DNA of 44,054 bases, from contig JAUVIR010000028.1 in the NCBI GenBank assembly GCA_030592645.1, positions 1 through 44,054 on the forward strand, written 5' to 3'. Below are positions 8,044 through 14,840 of this stretch, piece by piece. Source of the DNA: Candidatus Fermentibacterota bacterium (GTDB taxonomy: Bacteria; Fermentibacterota; Fermentibacteria; Fermentibacterales; JCC-6). The notes beneath the pieces are model-generated. The model searched no databases. It saw nothing but the letters and a program-made list of their open reading frames with translations, and was not told the origin of the DNA. The position numbers were made by a program, and so were the translations under genes. Positions within the stretch are counted from its first letter, which is position 1. Each line of letters begins with the position of its first letter.

Positions 8044-8119
8044 GCCTCGATAGCTCAGTTGGTAGAGCGGGTGGCTGTTAACCACTAGGTCCGAGGTTCA
8101 AGTCCTCGTCGAGGCGCCA
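8044..8119 (+). tRNA. tRNA-Asn (anticodon GTT)
   Basis: 76 bases. Acceptor stem GCCTCGA (8044-8050) pairs with TCGAGGC (8109-8115), discriminator G, CCA encoded at 8117-8119. The D arm is GCTC/GAGC. The anticodon stem GGTGG/CCACT closes loop CTGTTAA with GTT at 8077-8079. The T arm is CGAGG-TTCAAGT-CCTCG. The encoded CCA is also the first bases of a dispersed repeat, and the last nine tRNA bases recur at 10431-10439. Confidence 0.97.
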
Positions 8120-8197
8120 TTGGGGCCGGAACCCTTGGGGCCGAACCCTTGGGGCCGGACGTCACTTCTGGTCACTTACCACCTCTGCCCCACCGAT
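8117..8197 (+). repeat. Dispersed repeat R1, copy A
   Basis: Begins in the tRNA CCA. The head unit (CCATTGGGGCCG type) occurs three times with 14-base period, followed by the core CGTCACTTCTGGTCACTT and a tail ending CCACCGAT. Related copies lie at 10431-10488 and 14841-14905 with one and two head units. No open frame conserved among copies is convincing. Confidence 0.85.
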
Positions 8198-8243
8198 CTG
8201 GGAGATTTCCATTATCATTCACAAGGCTTAATCAGCAGAAATA

Positions 8244-8263
8244 CTGCCTTTCCTTCAAGGCAG
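8244..8263 (+). terminator. Hairpin downstream of tRNA-Asn
   Basis: Perfect 7-bp inverted repeat CTGCCTT/AAGGCAG with loop TCCTTC. No T run follows, so termination of the tRNA transcript here is only a possibility. The rest of 8198-8310 shows nothing recognisable. Confidence 0.3.
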
Positions 8264-8310
8264 ATGTGCATCTGTTATTCTCTGTGCAAAGACTTGTCCT
8301 TCGCATGGTA

Positions 8311-8339
8311 TTGACTGATTCTGACATAATGGATATATC
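8311..8339 (+). promoter_or_regulatory. Promoter of SBBP-repeat gene
   Basis: TTGACT (8311-8316), 17-base spacer, TATATC (8334-8339), about 90 bases before the chosen ATG at 8431. Confidence 0.6.
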
Positions 8340-8365
8340 CTAGTATTCTACTATGGATATTTACT

Positions 8366-8401
8366 TAAACCACTCAAGCCAGAGTGGAAGCTTGAGGTTT
8401 A
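8366..8401 (+). promoter_or_regulatory. 5'-UTR hairpin of SBBP-repeat gene
   Basis: TAAACC-(AC)-TCAAGC at 8366-8379 pairs with GCTTGAGGTTTA at 8390-8401, giving a 12-bp stem with a 2-base bulge and a 10-base loop. It sits between the predicted transcription start and the ribosome site (GGAG at 8421-8424), so it may stabilise or gate the mRNA. Confidence 0.5.
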
Positions 8402-8430
8402 GTCAGGTGTTTTGGAAGAGGGAGATTATC

Positions 8431-10071
8431 ATGAAACGGTTTGCATACTTACTTTCTGTATTAATCATATTCCTGACTGCTGGAAATGCCATTTCAGATG
8501 ACCCGACCGAAGAGTGGGTTGCACGGTACAATGGCTCTATAAATGGTACTGATAAAGCAGTCTCCATGGTTCTGGATGATGCCGGGAATGTCTACGTGAC
8601 TGGCTACAGTGATGGCATCGGTTCTTTCAATGTTGACTACATCACCATCAAGTACAACAACGAGGGTTTGGAACAATGGGTTGCCAGGTACGATGGCCCC
8701 GGGATTGTGGAGAAAGATGATAGAGCGTCCTCCATCGCTCTTGATGAAGACGGGAATGTTTATGTGACTGGTGGAAGCACTGGCATAGATACCTTTTATG
8801 ATTACACAACCATCAAGTACAACAACGATGGTGTGGAAGAATGGGTTGCCCATTACGATGGTCCTGGGAATCACATGGATATAGCAACCTCTATCTCTTT
8901 GGATGAATCCGGGAATGTTTATGTGACTGGTTACAGTTTTGCCAGCGTCGCTATCGATAGAGACTATGCCACCATCAAGTACGATAACGATGGTGTGGAA
9001 CAATGGGTCGCCCGTTACAACGGTCCTGCGAATGAACGTGACCAGGCATACTCAATAACTTTGGATACAGCTGGAAATATTTACGTTACTGGTAGAAGCA
9101 AAGGCATTGGTACCTCGTATGACTACGCCACTATCAAGTACAACAATGATGGTGTGGAACAGTGGGCTGCCCGATACGATGGTCCTGCTAATTACGACGA
9201 CTCTGCAGAATCCATCGCTTTGGATGATGCCGGAAATGTCTATGTAACTGGTTACAGTAATGGCATTACAAGTTGCGACTACGCCACCATCAAGTACAAC
9301 AGTTATGGAGTGGAGCAATGGGTTGCTCGTTACGATTGCCCAGCGAGTGAGCGTGACCAGGCAAGCTCCATCGCTTTGGATGCAGCCGGGAATGTTTATG
9401 TGACTGGCTTCGATAATGGAATCACTTCCAATTCAAATTACGCTACCATCAAGTACAACAATGATGGTGTAGAACAATGGATTGCTAATTACAATGGGAC
9501 GGGGAATGATTCTGATGTGCCATCATCTATCGCTTTGGATATTGCCGGGAATGTCTATGTGACTGGCAAAAGTAATATCTCCGGTAATGGGAATGACTAC
9601 GCCACAATCAAGTACAACAATGATGGTGTGGAACAATGGGTTGCCAGTTACAACGGTCCCGGGAATAACTCTGACGCTCCATCATCCATCGCTCTAGGTT
9701 CAGATGGGAATGTCTATATAACCGGATTCAGCACAGGTTCTGGCACTTCTGAAGACTTCGCCACCATCAAGTACTCCCAGGACACCGGTATCGGGGAAAC
9801 AGCAGAAACTCCGGAATTCAGCCTTCGAGTGTATCCATGTCCGGTAAGTACTACTGCGTCAATTGCAGTGACATTACCAGAACCTTCGATATGTTCCGTC
9901 TTTGTATACAGTCTAGATGGAAGACTTATGGAAACACTGCACAAGGGTACATTACCACAGGGGGAGCACTTCTTTGTGTGGCAGACTTCTCAGATTCCTG
10001 TGGGGGTGTATCTCCTTCGGGTCAGTGCAGGCTCCATGGATAGCGTATCTAGGCTTGCTGTGATTCGATAG
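8431..10071 (+). CDS. Secreted SBBP-repeat beta-propeller protein with T9SS-type sorting domain
   Basis: 546 residues from ATG 8431 (GGAG 6 bases upstream, then signal peptide MKRFAYLLSVLIIFLTAGNA). Eight repeats of about 52 residues follow, each with the pattern WVARYDGP...SIALDDAGNVYVTG...DYATIKYNNDGVEQ, matching the SBBP (seven-bladed propeller) family PF06739. The C-terminal 90 residues (FSLRVYPCPVS..., VYSLDGRLMETL, GVYLLRVSAG) form a type A sorting domain as used by T9SS cargo. Repeat DNA is very similar from copy to copy, which suggests recent internal duplication or gene conversion. The gene lies between two copies of R1 beside tRNA-Asn, so it could be acquired cargo. Ligand unknown. 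Confidence 0.88.
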   Translation: MKRFAYLLSVLIIFLTAGNAISDDPTEEWVARYNGSINGTDKAVSMVLDDAGNVYVTGYSDGIGSFNVDYITIKYNNEGLEQWVARYDGPGIVEKDDRASSIALDEDGNVYVTGGSTGIDTFYDYTTIKYNNDGVEEWVAHYDGPGNHMDIATSISLDESGNVYVTGYSFASVAIDRDYATIKYDNDGVEQWVARYNGPANERDQAYSITLDTAGNIYVTGRSKGIGTSYDYATIKYNNDGVEQWAARYDGPANYDDSAESIALDDAGNVYVTGYSNGITSCDYATIKYNSYGVEQWVARYDCPASERDQASSIALDAAGNVYVTGFDNGITSNSNYATIKYNNDGVEQWIANYNGTGNDSDVPSSIALDIAGNVYVTGKSNISGNGNDYATIKYNNDGVEQWVASYNGPGNNSDAPSSIALGSDGNVYITGFSTGSGTSEDFATIKYSQDTGIGETAETPEFSLRVYPCPVSTTASIAVTLPEPSICSVFVYSLDGRLMETLHKGTLPQGEHFFVWQTSQIPVGVYLLRVSAGSMDSVSRLAVIR

Positions 10072-10115
10072 CTATCATGTAACATGTCACAACACCTATG
10101 CTGATAATTATCTCA

Positions 10116-10394
10116 TTATAGTGGACGCAGACTTCTCTCGGTTATCACTTGTCTTTCCCAATCATCCCCCATTGCTATTACCCTTTCGATTTTTCTTTTT
10201 GGAAGCTTTAAGAGAGACAGCCACTGGTTAACCCTGGCCCGGGATATTCCATGTTTTCGAGCCAACTCAGCCTGAGTAAGTCCCTCCCTCCTCATCTCTT
10301 CTTTGAGTTCCTGAGCGAATATGAGTGGATTCCGATATGTCTTTAGGGGCTTTGAGATAAGACTACATGAAGGCAATACAAATTCCAGTTTCAA
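10116..10394 (-). CDS. Small helix-turn-helix DNA-binding protein
   Basis: Up to 92 residues. The core (RNPLIFAQELKEEM, then LTQAELARKHGISRARVNQW, then LSLLKLPKR) is a ParB/KorB-like or Cro-like HTH. No ATG precedes the domain in frame; the annotated start is TTG 10394 with GGTGGA about 6 bases upstream, so the N-terminus is uncertain. The ribosome-site region lies in repeat R2 (10402-10429). Stand-alone HTH genes of this kind usually accompany plasmids or recombinase elements. No recombinase remains nearby, so this may be the leftover of such an element or a regulator of the neighbouring toxin-antitoxin genes. Confidence 0.65.
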   Translation of the reverse strand: MKLEFVLPSCSLISKPLKTYRNPLIFAQELKEEMRREGLTQAELARKHGISRARVNQWLSLLKLPKRKIERVIAMGDDWERQVITERSLRPL

Positions 10395-10401
10395 GATCGG
10401 T

Positions 10402-10429
10402 CCACCAAAGGTTCGAGTAGATCGGGAAT
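10402..10429 (+). repeat. Dispersed repeat R2, copy 1
   Basis: 28 bases identical to 12285-12312 (starts CCACCAAAGGTTCGAGTAG). Both copies read P-P-K-V-R-V-D-R-E on the plus strand, and weaker coding similarity extends a few codons to each side, so they look like 3' remnants of one mobile gene. R1 copy B follows directly. Confidence 0.85.
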
Positions 10430-10430
10430 T

Positions 10431-10488
10431 GAGGCGCCATTGGGGTCGGGCGTCACTTCTGGTTACTTCCCGCCTCTACTCCACCGAT
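10431..10488 (+). repeat. Dispersed repeat R1, copy B, with tRNA-Asn 3'-end match
   Basis: The first 15 bases (GAGGCGCCATTGGGG) equal 8111-8125, which includes the last nine bases of tRNA-Asn. One head unit is followed by the core, with two mismatches to copy A, and the CCACCGAT tail. The arrangement resembles an att-type duplication enclosing 8120-10430. Confidence 0.85.
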
Positions 10489-10522
10489 AGAGCCACTATA
10501 TAAAGTACATGATCCGTTTGTC

Positions 10523-11314
10523 TTATGGAAGTCGAGATACTAGATGCTCCATGATAAGGGCTCCATCGGCTTCAGGATCCCAAGATACACCAATCCTCAG
10601 CAACGGTGTAATATCTGCTGTAAATAGAGGATTCTTAAGCTTCTCATTAAGGTTATCCGTAAATTCAGCTTGTGATACATGAAGGCCTTGATTCTCGATA
10701 TAAGCCAGGAAGGCGTTCACTATTCTTTCTTCATCAACATTGGTATGTCGGAGTGCATACGCTATATCGAATAGATCTCGCCCCTTCCTACGCTGGTAGA
10801 GAGCTCTTAGCTTCGTACTCAGAAGTTCATCCAATCCAAAAGTATTGATGATAGCATTACCTTGGAACCATCTCGAGTCTACACTAAACTCCTTCTTCTC
10901 GAAGCCATACAGGTTCATATGCTCCCAAGTGTTAATCTCCACCTTAAAGCGCAAAAGGACTGGAGGCAGATCCTCTGATTCAAATCTGTATTTCAGAGTT
11001 GCTGATCGATTGGAGCGATCTCTTCTCGGTGCTCCGAGAATCGGATCGAGCCTCGACCTAATGGAATCAAAGATTGGTCCGATCCGTGTAGCGGTCACCA
11101 GGACAAGATCTATATCTTCAGAGAATCTCACGGCTGGGGTGATAAATAGCTTATGGATCGCTGTTCCACCCCTGAACGCCAGTTTCCTCTGGAGAATTGG
11201 ATCAGAGAATATCTCAGTTACTGCCCAAGTTATTACTAGATCCTGTTCAACAAGGTAGTCTTCAATCCAAGGAGCTTCACGACGCCATTCAGTGATATAG
11301 TCTCTCGGAATCAT
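10523..11314 (-). CDS. AbiEii-type nucleotidyltransferase toxin
   Basis: 263 residues from ATG 11314, in an ATGA overlap with the antitoxin stop; an upstream GTG/TTG-type start would run into the antitoxin gene. It carries the AbiEii/DUF1814 (PF08843) nucleotidyltransferase motifs: GGTAIHK at about residues 49-55, RFSEDIDL at 63-70, a later KVEI, and KLRALYQRRKGRDLFDIAYAL. All expected acidic residues are present, so it looks active. AbiE toxins are bacteriostatic, and MenT-type relatives add nucleotides to tRNA acceptor ends. It is the second gene of a type IV-like toxin-antitoxin/abortive infection pair; antitoxin first, toxin second is the usual order. Confidence 0.93.
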   Translation of the reverse strand: MIPRDYITEWRREAPWIEDYLVEQDLVITWAVTEIFSDPILQRKLAFRGGTAIHKLFITPAVRFSEDIDLVLVTATRIGPIFDSIRSRLDPILGAPRRDRSNRSATLKYRFESEDLPPVLLRFKVEINTWEHMNLYGFEKKEFSVDSRWFQGNAIINTFGLDELLSTKLRALYQRRKGRDLFDIAYALRHTNVDEERIVNAFLAYIENQGLHVSQAEFTDNLNEKLKNPLFTADITPLLRIGVSWDPEADGALIMEHLVSRLP

Positions 11315-12099
11315 GGTGCTGTCTCTAATTTTGCATTTTCTAGAATCTTCCACCGGCTATTCCGTTTACAACCTCCAGAGTTGATTGCAGGCACCAAAGC
11401 AACAAAATCTCGAATACGCGCTCCTACCTCTTCCGCAAGTGGATCAGTAAGATCAGCCTTCGCACCTACATAATCAAGCAAGAAACCAAGTCGTTGAGCC
11501 CATGCTTTGGGCTGATCTGTACTGATCTGTGCGATCTTACGACCATCAATTCGTTCAAGAAGCTCCAATAAGACTATTATAATGTTGTCATAACCTCCAC
11601 ACCTGTTTGGATAACCAACGAGATCAAACGCAGTAGCCTCTGGAGAGGATACAGTTAGAATACCTCTAGGAGTATTCCTCTTTACAGTATGAGACATCCG
11701 CATACTGCTTTTCATTATGAATGAAACCTTAACCACACCGCATTGCAGAGGTTTAATAGTTCTTGGTACAAGCACCTGTAGTTCCTGGGGACGCTGATGA
11801 GCGGCACCATAGTAACTCGCTGCTGAAAGTAATCCCACATAATATTCAAGTTTACGATATGCCATGAGTTCAGGGATGAACTGATCCGCAGGAAGACACT
11901 TGAGTCTATGATACTGTGGAGGTACTAATACGTAGAAGCTCCTAAAGGGCATCGCAATGCGACCCTTTTTCATTAATCGTCTTAAGGAAGCTCTCACAGC
12001 AGTCTGGTTTGATCCACTACAACGAACAGCGTCCATCAATGTGAAGCAATACTTACCATTCGATTCAAGCTCATAAATATATTCAGTCATAAGTTTCAT
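11311..12099 (-). CDS. AbiEi-type antitoxin / repressor
   Basis: 262 residues, start ATG 12099 with GAGGA 6-10 bases upstream. The N-terminal winged helix (about residues 1-80: TLMDAVRCSGSNQTAVRASLRRLMKKGRIAMPFRS split over two helices and a wing) and the C-terminal antitoxin domain (ELMAYRKLEYYVGLLSAASYYGAAHQ, VSSPEATAFDLVGYPNRCGG) match the AbiEi family (COG5340). AbiEi proteins neutralise AbiEii and repress their own promoter through inverted repeats. A matching inverted repeat lies in the promoter at 12131-12147. Confidence 0.92.
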   Translation of the reverse strand: MKLMTEYIYELESNGKYCFTLMDAVRCSGSNQTAVRASLRRLMKKGRIAMPFRSFYVLVPPQYHRLKCLPADQFIPELMAYRKLEYYVGLLSAASYYGAAHQRPQELQVLVPRTIKPLQCGVVKVSFIMKSSMRMSHTVKRNTPRGILTVSSPEATAFDLVGYPNRCGGYDNIIIVLLELLERIDGRKIAQISTDQPKAWAQRLGFLLDYVGAKADLTDPLAEEVGARIRDFVALVPAINSGGCKRNSRWKILENAKLETAP

Positions 12100-12127
12100 A
12101 TTACTTCCTCTCCGGAATCACCCTCCT

Positions 12128-12164
12128 AAAGTAACACTCAATGTTACATTCGGCAAGTGATCAC
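12128..12164 (-). promoter_or_regulatory. abiE promoter with overlapping operator
   Basis: GTAACA-CTCAA-TGTTAC (12131-12147) is a perfect 6-bp inverted repeat. It overlaps a possible minus-strand promoter: TTGCCG (12156-12151), 17 bases, TACTTT (12133-12128). A second palindrome, GTGATCAC, lies at 12157-12164 just upstream of the -35. This is the layout expected for AbiEi autorepression. The rest of the gap up to 12284 shows only a short degenerate plus-strand coding remnant. Confidence 0.6.
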
Positions 12165-12284
12165 GGAAATAGTGGGATTGAGAAGATATACAGGTAAGAA
12201 GATACTTATGATACTGATGCTGCTGATGATGATGAGAAAGAGGAATACTCATTCGAGCTCATGAACAAACGGCTCAAGGGTTGG

Positions 12285-12312
12285 CCACCAAAGGTTCGAG
12301 TAGATCGGGAAT
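12285..12312 (+). repeat. Dispersed repeat R2, copy 2
   Basis: Identical over 28 bases to 10402-10429. On the plus strand the upstream 80 bases read as an acidic, charged peptide tail (DDDEKEEYSFELMNKRLKG) running into PPKVRVDRE, as if this were the 3' end of a lost gene. The match fades at about 12320, 6 bases before the end of the convergent fic gene. Confidence 0.8.
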
Positions 12313-12325
12313 CAAGGCCCCAACT

Positions 12326-13369
12326 TTATGGAATCACTTCCCAGCGAGCACCACGTCCTCGTCCTTCTAGGTTAATCTTACCCTGATTTTTCAGTTCTGA
12401 AAGAATTTTCTTGATTAGCTGCAGGCTTACCGAGGGAAGCTGTGCAGCGAGGTCAGCCAGTGTAAACCGTTCAAGCTGGTTAAGAATAGTCTGCCTGACG
12501 ATATCGCTCTTTGCAGTGCGCGACGCAGTGGACTCAACAAGAAGTTCAAGTTCCCCATACCCTCTTTGTAGCACACCCAGAAAATAGTTCCACCATGGCA
12601 TGATCTCATTTGTCCCGTCATGCCATCCTCTTGAACATTTCTCCAGAATTCGGTAATAGTCTTCCTTGCTTTCCTCAACAATACGCTCAAGACTGACGAA
12701 ACGCCCCACATCAAAACCATTCTCCAACAGCAGGAGTGTTGTCATCAATCGGGAAACACGCCAGTTGCCGTCACGGAACGGGTGAATGCAAAGAATATCC
12801 AGGATGAAAGTTGCGATAACCAGAAGAATGGGTACATGTTCCTCTTTGCGGGCATCCCTGTAGTTTCGGCAGAGAGTCTCCACCATCTCGGGAGTTTCCT
12901 TAGCTGGTGTTGGAATAAACCTCACCCTTCTCTCACCATTGGGCAGCAGCTCAACAATTTCGTTGTTCATTTTCTTCCATTTACCAGCATCACTGGATAC
13001 TCCCCCTTGAGCAAGGTAGTGTAGTTTCATAATCACATCCGGTGAAACAATAATCCGATTCTTTCGAGAGAAAAACCAGTCCAGAGCATTCCTGTAACCT
13101 GATAGTTCTTCCTCAGAGCGATTCTGAGGCTTTGCCTTACCCAAAACTACCGGGCGTAGTCTTTCAGCTTTAATGGTCACACCCTCGATACGGTTGGAGG
13201 ATTCGACACTCTGTATGATTGCCAGTTCCCTCAGAACTTCAAGAACCTCCGGTTTCTTTCTGATCCAAAGTTCCTGCTTTCCCAAGGCTTCCATGCACGA
13301 ACCAAGCAACCACACGGTACTTATGGGGATGGAAACCCTCGATATTTTTTTCGATTCAAGAGAAAGCAC
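12326..13369 (-). CDS. Class II Fic-domain protein with C-terminal winged helix
   Basis: 347 residues from GTG 13369. This start is preferred over ATG 13387 because a perfect AGGAGGT (13382-13376) lies 6 bases before it, inside what the longer model would call coding sequence. The inhibitory helix motif S58-N-R-I-E62-G63 is N-terminal to the Fic core, defining a class II Fic. The active-site loop at residues 196-207 is HPFRDGNWRVSR: catalytic His and the metal-binding Asp are present, but the usual Gly before the Arg is Trp (TGG). The C-terminal 70 residues form a winged helix (LADLAAQLPSVSLQLIKKIL). Such proteins AMPylate targets and are self-inhibited. It stands alone, with no separate antitoxin. 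Confidence 0.9.
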   Translation of the reverse strand: MLSLESKKISRVSIPISTVWLLGSCMEALGKQELWIRKKPEVLEVLRELAIIQSVESSNRIEGVTIKAERLRPVVLGKAKPQNRSEEELSGYRNALDWFFSRKNRIIVSPDVIMKLHYLAQGGVSSDAGKWKKMNNEIVELLPNGERRVRFIPTPAKETPEMVETLCRNYRDARKEEHVPILLVIATFILDILCIHPFRDGNWRVSRLMTTLLLLENGFDVGRFVSLERIVEESKEDYYRILEKCSRGWHDGTNEIMPWWNYFLGVLQRGYGELELLVESTASRTAKSDIVRQTILNQLERFTLADLAAQLPSVSLQLIKKILSELKNQGKINLEGRGRGARWEVIP

Positions 13370-13375
13370 TTCTTC

Positions 13376-13382
13376 ACCTCCT
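13376..13382 (-). promoter_or_regulatory. Ribosome site deciding the fic start
   Basis: AGGAGGT on the minus strand, complete match to the 16S 3' end, 6 bases before GTG 13369. The ATG at 13387 has no such site. The 190-base gap beyond it (13388-13573) shows no gene. Confidence 0.75.
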
Positions 13383-13573
13383 ATCATAGTAGCTTAATAA
13401 TAGCCTATTATAAGGCAGGTAGCCAATTCACTTCTCAAATCCATCTTCTTTTGATAAGGAAGATCGTGAATTGATGCGCTGACCGTTTGGCTCTAAACCA
13501 TTAACAGGGACAGGGTATCGGCTCGAATCCCACCGATGTGTACTTTAAGAACGGACCAGTTTCAGGTAGCAGA

Positions 13574-14161
13574 TCAAGTTCTTACGAATTTCCGTAATGG
13601 TTCATAATCGTATCTATCCGCAGATTGTAGAGCTTCTATATATCTCTTACGCGTATCACCAGACTTCACTAGATTTCCACTGCCCCATGTGAATTTTGGA
13701 CATTTCATGACATTCTCAAGTAGTGCATCGGTCATCAGCCGTGCATGGCGACCATTTCCGTTTGGGAAAGGATGAATAGATACAAGTCGATAGTGAAATT
13801 GAATGGCCAGTTCATCAGGGGATTCTTCCTGAAGTTCTATCCTTAAACATGCATCATCGCAAAGATTTTTCAGACTCGTGGAGATCAGATACCATGATCC
13901 ACCGATATTTTTATCGCTGTCCCGAAACTTTCCTGCCCACCTCCACACATGCCTGAACATCTTTAAGTGGAGTTTCTTGATGAATAACCCATTCAGGATG
14001 TTAGTTGGTTTTATTTTGTCCAACCATGCAAGTGCTTCGATGATATTATCCTGTTCCCAGCGATCCAGTTCCGCATGAGTCGTAATATGCGTAAGCAGCA
14101 GTCCCTCTAATTCGTCTGGATCAAGGGGGGTGGCTCCTTCAGGATAAGCGAACTCGATCAT
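13574..14161 (-). CDS. Mobile mystery protein B (Fic-domain)
   Basis: 195 residues. Fic motif HPFPNGNGRHAR at residues 130-141 and the upstream WRWAGKFRDSDKNIGG segment match mobile mystery protein B (TIGR02613). The position usually Asp/Glu is Asn, which is typical of this subgroup and may change metal or nucleotide use. It overlaps mobile mystery protein A by 4 bases (ATGA, 14158-14161), the standard order A then B. The pair is known from mobile and integrated elements and is thought to behave as a toxin-antitoxin-like module; the target is not known. It lacks the N-terminal inhibitory motif of the 12.3-13.4 kb Fic protein. Confidence 0.93.
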   Translation of the reverse strand: MIEFAYPEGATPLDPDELEGLLLTHITTHAELDRWEQDNIIEALAWLDKIKPTNILNGLFIKKLHLKMFRHVWRWAGKFRDSDKNIGGSWYLISTSLKNLCDDACLRIELQEESPDELAIQFHYRLVSIHPFPNGNGRHARLMTDALLENVMKCPKFTWGSGNLVKSGDTRKRYIEALQSADRYDYEPLRKFVRT

Positions 14162-14619
14162 GTAACATCCCAGAAATAGGAAGGAAGCGTATCAACTAGC
14201 TCTTCAACCAACTGAGATAACACCTTCTCGTTCTCCTTATCAGTCAACACTTGATTTTCCAGTAACATTGTATGTGAGGCCAGAGAGATACGCTTCGCTG
14301 CAAGCACTTGGGCCTGTTTATGGATTGTGTCTTCCAGGCTAGAACGAGGCACAAATCCATAAACGAACTCGCAATCAAGACACGCTGCGATGCGTTGCAT
14401 TGTCTTGATTGTGACCGATCCTGTCAATTCATCTTTTTCTATGCGCGCCACAGCTTGCTGGGCGATACCAAGCCTGCTCGCCAGTTGCCTGCCAGTCATC
14501 CCGAGCCCATCGCGAATAGCTCGAATCCATCCTTTCGGAGGGGTATTCACTCTACGCAGAGGCCTGAGATGCTGTAAAGTGGCTTCAAGTTGCTCTCGAA
14601 TGAGTCTCTTCCTTTTCAT
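14158..14619 (-). CDS. Mobile mystery protein A (HTH regulator)
   Basis: 153 residues from ATG 14619, chosen over ATG 14625 because GAGGGAG then sits 7 bases upstream rather than touching the codon. It has an XRE-type HTH (about residues 37-90: GMTGRQLASRLGIAQQAVAR, IKTMQRIAACLDCEFVYGFVP) matching mobile mystery protein A (TIGR02612), and a helical C-terminus. It is the likely DNA-binding and antitoxin partner of the downstream Fic protein. Three regularly spaced inverted repeats begin 50 bases upstream and are the probable binding sites. Confidence 0.93.
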   Translation of the reverse strand: MKRKRLIREQLEATLQHLRPLRRVNTPPKGWIRAIRDGLGMTGRQLASRLGIAQQAVARIEKDELTGSVTIKTMQRIAACLDCEFVYGFVPRSSLEDTIHKQAQVLAAKRISLASHTMLLENQVLTDKENEKVLSQLVEELVDTLPSYFWDVT

Positions 14620-14668
14620 AATCATTCTCCCTCAGCTACAATATGCATGGCTCAGTGATAGAGCCAAT

Positions 14669-14750
14669 ACAACATATACATTGTTCATATCTCAGAGTAT
14701 CACAATACAAATATTGTACATCTTAGTCATTTGCACAACCTATATATTGT
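14669..14750 (-). promoter_or_regulatory. Three phased operators ACAA-N8-TTGT upstream of mobile mystery A
   Basis: 16-base inverted repeats ACAA-N8-TTGT at 14669-14684, 14702-14717 and 14735-14750. All three have the same 8-base spacer and start exactly 33 bases apart, close to three helical turns. The inner bases are AT-rich in each. The middle copy extends to ACAATA/TATTGT. They are best explained as cooperative binding sites of the XRE-type protein A, controlling the A-B operon. Confidence 0.75.
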
Positions 14751-14840
14751 ATATATCAGTCTATCTTTTCCATCGAACCTAATTCACCCGGACAGTTTCT
14801 TTCGGAGCTGCCTTTCTGTGACCAGTTGCCTGCTCCAGTT

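Noticed and set aside
10321-10503. 60-codon plus-strand open frame ending in WGRASLLVT
   Set aside because: Its content is just repeats R2 and R1 read in one frame; the same peptide appears at the other R1 copies only because of the repeat.
13480-13545. tRNA-like stretch (CTCGAATCCCACCGAT with an ATCGG/CCGAT stem)
   Set aside because: The loop is 11 bases, the anticodon stem has only three pairs and there is no acceptor or D arm; at most a degraded fragment.
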